From Bacteroidota bacterium (lineage in GTDB: Bacteria; Bacteroidota; Bacteroidia; Bacteroidales; Prolixibacteraceae): a stretch of 13,664 nucleotides of DNA. The DNA lies in the NCBI GenBank assembly GCA_013203755.1, contig JABMPI010000095.1:1-13664 (forward strand). The letters run 5' to 3'. The notes under the pieces are model-generated. The model was not told the origin of the DNA. It worked only from the letters and a program-made list of their open reading frames with translations, and made no database searches. This document shows positions 1 through 6,069 of the stretch, piece after piece. The stretch's first letter is position 1. Every line of letters starts with the position of its first letter. The position numbers were made by a program, and so were the translations under genes.

Positions 1-1190
1 CAGCACACATTGGTGTTGGAGGAATGGGAAATGCAGACCTCAAGGCAATTGCCTCACATTTAATGGTGGAAGTAACAGCTTTATGCGACGTAGATTCAAT
101 TCGTTTAGCCAAGGCAAATAAGCTACACCCAAAAGCAAAAGTTTTTACCGATTATAGAATATTATTCGATAAAATAGGAAAAGACATTGATGCTGTAATC
201 GTCTCTACACCAGACCACACACATGCTCCAGCATCAATGCTGGCTATGGAAATGGGCAAACCGGTATACTGTCAAAAGCCACTAACTCACCATGTGTCGG
301 AAGCCAGGGCAATGAAAAAAATGGCAAAAGACAACAATCTCATAACCCAAATGGGTATCCAATGCCATTCAAGCGACATGTACCGAAAAGCAGTTGTTAT
401 AATTCAACAAGGTATTATCGGCAAGGTAAGTTGCGTTAGAGCCTGGTCGCCCAAAAACTGGGGCTATGACGGAGATGCTCCAAAAGGTAGCGATCCGATA
501 CCGGATTCTTTTGATTGGAACCTCTGGCTGGGAACTTCACCCGAAAGGCCTTACAAAGATAAAATTTATCATCCGGGTAACTGGCGAAAGTTATTGGATT
601 ACGGCTGTGGTACACTTGGGGATATGGGAGTTCATATTTTCGACACACCCTATACTGCTCTTGAATTGAATGTTCCGAATACCATAAACACTAGTTGCAG
701 AAAACCTACCGGATTTGGGCATCCTGAAAATAATGTGGTTACCTACGAATTTCCAAAAACTAAATATACGACCGAGAGTTTAAAATGGGTTTGGTACGAT
801 GGTCCTGGAGCACCAGCAAAACACAAGGATTTGCTACTGCCAAAAAACGAAACTTTACCAGAACAAGGAGCTGTATTTGTCGGAGAAAAAGGCAACTTGC
901 TTCTTCCTCACTGGGATTATCCAAAATTGATTGTGAATGGCAAATACGAAAAAATCGACTTCCCGGAATTGGATGAAGCTGATCACTACCATCAATTTGT
1001 CGACACTTGCTTGGGTAAAGATGAATGCAGTGCGCCATTTTCATATGCTGCCAAATTAACAGAATCAATATTGCTTGGAGTAATTGCCAACCGCTTCCCA
1101 AACGAAACTTTGCATTGGGATATTGAAAAAGCAAGATTTTCTGAAAAAACAGCCAATAAATTATTGGATGCTAAATACAGAAAATTCTAA
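1..1190 (+). CDS. Gfo/Idh/MocA family oxidoreductase, 5'-truncated by window edge
   Basis: This is an NAD(P)-dependent sugar or glycoside oxidoreductase with an N-terminal Rossmann fold and a C-terminal alpha/beta domain. The reading frame is open from nt 3. The codons before the first ATG (nt 24) read AHIGVGG and complete the dinucleotide-binding motif GVGGMG, so that ATG is internal and the true start lies upstream of the window. In secreted Bacteroidota members of this family a Tat-type leader normally occupies the missing part. Visible motifs, numbered from the internal Met: CD at 21-22 after the second strand, STPDHTH at 61-67, QKP at 84-86 (the lysine motif, EKP in most members), and GDMGVHIFD at 199-207 with the probable catalytic His204. 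The visible 395 residues fit a nearly complete protein. Such enzymes often sit in glycan-degradation loci, where they oxidise sugars or support oxidative glycoside cleavage. The exact substrate is unknown. It is followed by a 150-bp spacer. Confidence 0.9.
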   Translation, partial: AHIGVGGMGNADLKAIASHLMVEVTALCDVDSIRLAKANKLHPKAKVFTDYRILFDKIGKDIDAVIVSTPDHTHAPASMLAMEMGKPVYCQKPLTHHVSEARAMKKMAKDNNLITQMGIQCHSSDMYRKAVVIIQQGIIGKVSCVRAWSPKNWGYDGDAPKGSDPIPDSFDWNLWLGTSPERPYKDKIYHPGNWRKLLDYGCGTLGDMGVHIFDTPYTALELNVPNTINTSCRKPTGFGHPENNVVTYEFPKTKYTTESLKWVWYDGPGAPAKHKDLLLPKNETLPEQGAVFVGEKGNLLLPHWDYPKLIVNGKYEKIDFPELDEADHYHQFVDTCLGKDECSAPFSYAAKLTESILLGVIANRFPNETLHWDIEKARFSEKTANKLLDAKYRKF

Positions 1191-1340
1191 AACGAATCTT
1201 TTTTACACATTTTTTATCGCAAATAATTTTAAAAACAATACTAAAAAGAATTCGGAATAAAAAGACCAAGACTATTGAGTTTTAAAACAAACTATCGTCT
1301 TGTGTTCTGGTTCTAATATCTTAAATCTAATTATGCACAA
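1191..1340 (+). other. AT-rich spacer, possible promoter region for the downstream hydrolase
   Basis: This is a 150-bp gap after the oxidoreductase stop and contains no credible ORF. It is very AT-rich. It holds the perfect 10-bp palindrome GTTTTAAAAC (1279-1288), which could be an operator or chance in such sequence. I looked for the Bacteroidota promoter pattern (TTTG about 20 bp before TAnnTTTG) and found no convincing match. No terminator hairpin follows the oxidoreductase. A promoter here is plausible only from the gap length. Confidence 0.3.
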
Positions 1341-3425
1341 ATGAAACCTACTATTTTTCTATCTTTACTACTAATATCTGTGATTTCAATTTCCTGTAAT
1401 CAGAAATTAGAATTTACAATCGAAAACGAATTCCTTTCACGAAGCTTAAGTGTGGAGAATGGAAAACTTCAAACAAAACAACTTCAAAATAAAATTTCGG
1501 GGAAAGTGCTTGGCCCTGAAAACAATGTAGAATTTCAACTTCGAATTTCACAAGGGACAGATACTGAAGGAACAGATGTGGTTTTAACTTCAGAAGATTT
1601 TTCAGTAAAAAAAGTTTTAGTCGACGAAAATAAAAAGCTTGGTTTTTTGCTCAAGAACAAAGAATATGAGTTAGAAGTGGAAGTTTACTATGAAATTCAG
1701 CCTAACAATTTCTATGCAAATAAATACCTGAAAATTCGTTCGGCTAAAACATTTACTTTAGAGCGAATTGATGTTGAAGCAGTTGCTTTAAAAGATATTT
1801 ACCAGCCTTACCAAATGAAGCAAATTACTGCCTGGGGACCATCAAAATGGCGTCCGGGTTTGGGGCAGCCGCTTTTTACAAAAGAATCGGCAACTTTTTG
1901 GGGAACAGAATTTCCGGCATCGCATAATTTTGTAGAAAACAGTACAGCTTATTGTGGTTATTTGCTGGGAAAAGAAATTCAAGCTGAAGAAACTTACATC
2001 ACCTACAAATCGGTTGTTGGAGTTGGTGACGATGCCAATTATATTCAGGATACATTTTTAGAATACATCGATAAAATCAGGATTCGCCCGCTTCGATTAC
2101 AAGTACAGTACAACAGTTGGTTCGACTTTGGGAATGGAGTAACCAAAGATAAATTTGCCAGCAGCGTCGAAAAAATCAATCAGGAATTAATGATTGACAG
2201 GAACGTTCCGCCATTACGTGCTTTTGTAATCGACGATGGGTGGCAGAATGCACGAATCGATTGGTCGGAGAAAGCCTGGCAGGTTAACGACAGCCGCTTT
2301 GATTTAAAATTTGAAACCAGTTTTGAGAATGTAAAAAATGCAAAGTCGAACCTGGGGCTTTGGTTAAGTCCGGGTTGTAATTTTGGTGGACGTCCGGCTG
2401 TGCCAATTATGCGCGAAAAAGGTTTGGAAGCACTGGACCAATACATGTCGCTTGCCGGACCAAAATATATGCAGCTGCTCGAAGACCGGATGTTGGAATT
2501 GACAACACAAGGTGTTACCTATTTTAAATTGGATGGTTTGTTTGGCCACCTTAACCGCCGTGAGTTCGATTTTAACGGAGCAGATTACGGAGTTCCAACG
2601 ATGAAGCAATTAGACACTGAAGGTTTTAAACCTGCCGATGAACGTTTAAACGATAAAAAATACGACGAACTAAAAACTTACTATTTAGTTGCCGGAACCG
2701 AACGTTTAATGCAGATTTTCGAGAAGCAGCACAAAGTAAACCCGGATGTTTATATTGTAGTTTCAAACGGTGCATATTTGAGTCCGTGGTGGTTAATGTA
2801 CACCGATGCCATTTGGATGATTAACGCAGGCGATGCAGCTGGTGGAAGTAACCGTACACAAGAATTGGTGTACCGCGATGGTGTTTATTACGACACTTGG
2901 GTAACAGAAAAAACACAATTTCCGATTAACTCGGTGTTTAACCACGAACCGAAAAAAACAAAAACAGGAGAAAGTGTACAGCAGTTTAGCGAATACTTGT
3001 GGATGAATCTTTCGCGTGGAACTGGTTTTGTGGAACTGTACATTAAAACCGAAAAACTTTCCGAATCGGATTGGGATGTAATGGCTGACGGATTAAAGTG
3101 GGCGCATAAAGTTTTTCCATATTTTAAATATGCACGCATGCACGGTGGAAATCCTAAAAAGGATGAAGTGTATGGCTACGCTGGATTTAATGTAAAGGGT
3201 GGTTATGCATCTTTCCATAATCCATCGAAAACTGATGTTCAAACGTATTCGTTTACACTCAACAGGGCTTTCGGGTTAAATGAAAAACTAGATAAACTAA
3301 CTGTTTCTTCTCCGCTTTCAAATGCCGAAGAAATGGATGGGGAAACAATATCCAGGGACGAAGAAGTGGAGATTACCCTGAATCCAGAAGAAGTAAAAAT
3401 TCTGGAATTTAATCAAACAAAATAA
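1341..3425 (+). CDS. Clan GH-D (GH36/alpha-galactosidase-like) glycoside hydrolase lipoprotein
   Basis: This is a probable retaining exo-glycosidase of the alpha-galactosidase superfamily, exported and lipid-anchored. The signal peptide runs from Met1 to a lipobox ending ISISC, with Cys19 as the lipidated residue. Residues ~22-245 form a beta-sandwich, ~250-590 a TIM barrel, and ~600-694 a C-terminal beta domain. The barrel has YNSW (257-260), DDGW (298-301), GLWLSP (339-344) and YFKLDG (394-399). Asp398 sits where the GH36/GH27 nucleophile lies. Asp498 in INAGDAAGG is my candidate acid/base. The length of 694 aa fits GH36. The start is supported by the signal peptide directly after ATG. A protein with related C-terminal sequence once lay at 5957-6064. 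The next gene follows after 38 bp, so cotranscription is likely. Alpha-galactosidase activity is a family-level guess, and overall divergence may mean another sugar. Confidence 0.8.
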   Translation: MKPTIFLSLLLISVISISCNQKLEFTIENEFLSRSLSVENGKLQTKQLQNKISGKVLGPENNVEFQLRISQGTDTEGTDVVLTSEDFSVKKVLVDENKKLGFLLKNKEYELEVEVYYEIQPNNFYANKYLKIRSAKTFTLERIDVEAVALKDIYQPYQMKQITAWGPSKWRPGLGQPLFTKESATFWGTEFPASHNFVENSTAYCGYLLGKEIQAEETYITYKSVVGVGDDANYIQDTFLEYIDKIRIRPLRLQVQYNSWFDFGNGVTKDKFASSVEKINQELMIDRNVPPLRAFVIDDGWQNARIDWSEKAWQVNDSRFDLKFETSFENVKNAKSNLGLWLSPGCNFGGRPAVPIMREKGLEALDQYMSLAGPKYMQLLEDRMLELTTQGVTYFKLDGLFGHLNRREFDFNGADYGVPTMKQLDTEGFKPADERLNDKKYDELKTYYLVAGTERLMQIFEKQHKVNPDVYIVVSNGAYLSPWWLMYTDAIWMINAGDAAGGSNRTQELVYRDGVYYDTWVTEKTQFPINSVFNHEPKKTKTGESVQQFSEYLWMNLSRGTGFVELYIKTEKLSESDWDVMADGLKWAHKVFPYFKYARMHGGNPKKDEVYGYAGFNVKGGYASFHNPSKTDVQTYSFTLNRAFGLNEKLDKLTVSSPLSNAEEMDGETISRDEEVEITLNPEEVKILEFNQTK

Positions 3426-3463
3426 TATTAACAGTTTATTGAGTTAAGCTAAAACAAAAAAAG

Positions 3464-5923
3464 ATGAATCGATTATTTTTATTAATGATGTTTGCTTATT
3501 GCCTTGTTGCATGCAATATTGTAACCAACAAATCACTTCTCGAAAATGATTATTTTAAGATTTCAATCGATGACAAAGGACACATTACAGAATTACTGGA
3601 AAAGGAATCGGGCAAGAATCTTTTGATGCCAGATTACAGTGTCTCTATGCTAACGATTGAGAGTGAAGGTAACAATTATCCCATCTCCAGTTGGAAACAT
3701 AGCGGCGAAATATTGAAATTTAAATTCGATGAACCAGGAGCGGAAATTAGTGTAAAGGTTAATCGTAAAAGTGCTTACATAACCTTTGAAATTACAAAAT
3801 TAAATAGCGAAAAATTGATTGATAAAGTTATTTGGGGACCATATCATGTCTTACCTTCCGAAAAAATTGGTCAATCAATAGGTATTGCTTACGATGATAA
3901 TACTGCCATTGGATTAATGGGACTGAATCTTAAAAGTCGTGGGGGATTTGAAATAAACCAGCGAGAAAGGTTTGGGAATGCTGCCCAAAAGATTGATGGC
4001 GGTGCTAGTCTAACTGCTTTTGTGCGAGATCGATCTACTTTCCGTATTGTGGATAATTGGGAGCAGAACTTAGGGCAAGCAGTTCCGGTTAATGATAGCG
4101 ATGCTGAAATAGTAGGTTCTAAATTTGCAATGTATTGTGTTCCATCTGAAAATCTTACAGAGCTAATTGAAAAGATTGTACTGGAAGAAAACTTGCCTCA
4201 TATAAAGAATGGTGAAACATGGAATAAAATCTCCAACTACTCCACATCTTCGAAATTCATTATGTCATACAATGTAAAAAACATTGACGCATGTATTGAT
4301 GTTGCCAAAAAGGCTGGTATCACTTGTGTATATCATGGGGGAATCTTCGCAACCTGGGGAACCTTTAAAGTAAGAGAGAGAGATTTTCCTAATGCTTATC
4401 AGTCGGTGCGCGAATGTTCAGATAAAGCGGAAAAAAATGGAATCAGTTTAGGGGCTCATACCTTAACAAACTTTATAACAACAAATGATCCTTTGGTTAG
4501 CCCAAAACCACACTCCGGTTTAGTTTTAGCTGGTATCACAAAACTGGAAAAAGGGATTTCAGAAACTGATAATGAATTATTATTGCAAGATGAGATAATG
4601 CGCTTAGCATACCACGAGCCAAATTTAGATAAAGTGAATCCCAGGTGGCGTGAGCATACAGCTGTTCGAATTGGTGATGAAATTATTGAGTACGCCTTTA
4701 CAACTGCCAATGGCCAGTTGATTTTAAAAGATTGTAAACGCGGGGCATTTGGTACTGAAGCAGTGCCTCATCAAAAAGGAGAGCAAGTGGCTCGATTGAT
4801 GTCGCACGGTTATAAAGTATTTTTCCCTGATATTAACTTACAAGATGAAATGGCAAAAAACCTGGCTAAATTCTTTAATGAAGCCAATCTGAAACGAATT
4901 AGTTTCGATGGTATTGAAGGTGGTTTAGCATGTGGTCATGGACGCTATGGTAGCGATCGTTTTGTTAAGGTTTTCTACGATAATTTGAATAATCCAAATA
5001 TTGTTGCCAATTCATCGGATGTAACACATTTTGGCTGGCATTATTTTTCAAACGAAAGCTGGGGTGAACCCTGGACTTCTAAGAATTTTAGAGAAGCTCA
5101 TTTAGATCATCGAATTAAAGTACAGAAAGGTTTAAAGGAAGATTTATTGCCGCGCAAAATGGGACAGTTTAGTATTAATGCCAGAACTACAAAAAGAGAT
5201 ATGGAATGGGTAATGGGGCTTGGTGCTGGATTCGATGCCGGTGTCGATTTTTATATCAGTCCTAATATTTTAGAAATTAATAAAGAAGCTGAAGCCATTT
5301 TATCGGAAATTAAAAAGTGGGAGGATGCCAGAATGAAAGGTCTTTTTACAGAGGAGCAAAAAGAAAAACTTCGCGATCCGTTTACTTTTTATGGTTTAGA
5401 CGTAAAGGATGGAGTTGCACAATTAGTATTTATCGAATCCTGGGCACCGGAAGGAGGACGAGCACCCGGCGAAGATGAATTTAATACTTTGCCCTCCCAA
5501 ATTTTGACAAATACATCAGATGCTCCGGTTTCATTGGACTATAAGCATGTAAATATGACAACCGAACCTGGCTTGCCAACATCGTCAACATGGGAATACT
5601 TTTGTGCAGGACCAAAGCAAAAATTGCAATATGTAATTCGTCTTCCAAAAGTATCGAAAGAGGCAGTAAAAGGCATTTACTTAAAAGTGGGTACGCAAAA
5701 AGCCACGATGCCATTTACCTTAGAACCCGGTGATTACTTTATTAATAAGGGTAGTGAAACACTTAAGCATTATTCTGAAAATCATGAAATTAAAAAAGAA
5801 GTGACATTGGAAGCGAGTTGTTTGACGGTAAGTGAAGGTCGGAATTTAATAGAGTTCGACTACAAAGGCAAGGGAAGAATTGCAGGCCCTGAGATGATTG
5901 TAAACTTTTGTACAAAAAAATAG
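3464..5923 (+). CDS. Large lipoprotein with beta-sandwich and TIM-barrel-like core, unassigned glycoside hydrolase candidate
   Basis: I do not recognise an established family. The signal peptide ends in lipobox LVAC with Cys17, so the protein is lipid-anchored. Residues ~25-240 look like an all-beta N-domain; ~255-600 show the alternating strand/helix pattern of a TIM barrel; ~640-819 are beta-rich. Within the barrel, FDGIEGG (481-487) follows a hydrophobic strand (KRISF), and Asp482 is a plausible catalytic acid, as in the GH36/GH13-like barrels. Residues ~398-445 break the barrel pattern with a beta-rich insert: GDEIIEYAF, then KRGAFGTEAVPH, then GEQV. A Trp/His-rich stretch at 521-537 (THFGWHYF, ESWGEPW) may line a sugar site. 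The gene lies 38 bp after a GH36-like gene and 33 bp before a relic of a related gene, and its codon use looks more AT-rich than both large neighbours. A glycosidase role is inferred from fold pattern and context only. Confidence 0.6.
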   Translation: MNRLFLLMMFAYCLVACNIVTNKSLLENDYFKISIDDKGHITELLEKESGKNLLMPDYSVSMLTIESEGNNYPISSWKHSGEILKFKFDEPGAEISVKVNRKSAYITFEITKLNSEKLIDKVIWGPYHVLPSEKIGQSIGIAYDDNTAIGLMGLNLKSRGGFEINQRERFGNAAQKIDGGASLTAFVRDRSTFRIVDNWEQNLGQAVPVNDSDAEIVGSKFAMYCVPSENLTELIEKIVLEENLPHIKNGETWNKISNYSTSSKFIMSYNVKNIDACIDVAKKAGITCVYHGGIFATWGTFKVRERDFPNAYQSVRECSDKAEKNGISLGAHTLTNFITTNDPLVSPKPHSGLVLAGITKLEKGISETDNELLLQDEIMRLAYHEPNLDKVNPRWREHTAVRIGDEIIEYAFTTANGQLILKDCKRGAFGTEAVPHQKGEQVARLMSHGYKVFFPDINLQDEMAKNLAKFFNEANLKRISFDGIEGGLACGHGRYGSDRFVKVFYDNLNNPNIVANSSDVTHFGWHYFSNESWGEPWTSKNFREAHLDHRIKVQKGLKEDLLPRKMGQFSINARTTKRDMEWVMGLGAGFDAGVDFYISPNILEINKEAEAILSEIKKWEDARMKGLFTEEQKEKLRDPFTFYGLDVKDGVAQLVFIESWAPEGGRAPGEDEFNTLPSQILTNTSDAPVSLDYKHVNMTTEPGLPTSSTWEYFCAGPKQKLQYVIRLPKVSKEAVKGIYLKVGTQKATMPFTLEPGDYFINKGSETLKHYSENHEIKKEVTLEASCLTVSEGRNLIEFDYKGKGRIAGPEMIVNFCTKK

Positions 5924-5956
5924 ATATCACCTAAATAATAGTTCCTGAATAAATAA

Positions 5957-6064
5957 TTATTTTCATTTTATACTCGTGGACACAGGATTCTAAAAAAAAG
6001 AAAATTGGAAATCACGAAGGAACCAATAGAAGTAAAAATTCTTGAATTTCAATCTATAAACTAA
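5957..6064 (+). pseudogene. Relic 3' end of a second GH36-like gene, homologous to the C-terminus of the gene at 1341-3425
   Basis: Just before the gene at 6070, an open frame from 5957 to a TAA at 6062-6064 encodes a 35-residue tail with no start or upstream body; a stop at 5954 closes the frame. Its end, LEITKEPIEVKILEF plus four residues, aligns without gaps to VEITLNPEEVKILEF plus four residues at the end of the protein at 1341-3425. Eleven of these 15 positions are identical and the two stop codons coincide in the alignment (3423 against 6062, offset 2639). A Gly and an Ile further upstream (codons 5978 and 5987) also align with the same offset. At DNA level 3390-3410 and 6029-6049 match at 20 of 21 bases. 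The simplest reading is the leftover 3' end of a duplicated or related gene whose body was deleted or replaced. The relic now forms the leader region of the next gene. Confidence 0.7.
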
Positions 6065-6069
6065 ATATC

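Noticed and set aside
24..26. ATG at 24 as the start of the oxidoreductase
   Set aside because: It lies inside the GxGGxG nucleotide-binding motif, with the frame open to the left edge; starting there would remove the first strand of the Rossmann fold.
436..648. Minus-strand open frame inside the oxidoreductase, and similar antisense frames within the large genes (2180-2609, 2888-3139, 4456-4710, 5481-5714, 6216-7483, 8294-8610, 12868-13050)
   Set aside because: They lie wholly opposite strong coding genes with clear domain motifs, have no family features, signal peptides or spacing of their own, and are best explained as coding shadows.
1219..1234. 16-bp sequence GCAAATAATTTTAAAA also present at 9004-9019, both upstream of a gene
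   Set aside because: The copies sit at different distances from the next start (about 106 and 7 bp) and the sequence is almost pure A/T, so chance is the better explanation.
5951..5962. Perfect palindrome AAATAATTATTT after the 819-aa gene, considered as a terminator
   Set aside because: No loop, no G/C pairs and no following T-run; low-complexity A/T sequence produces such palindromes often.
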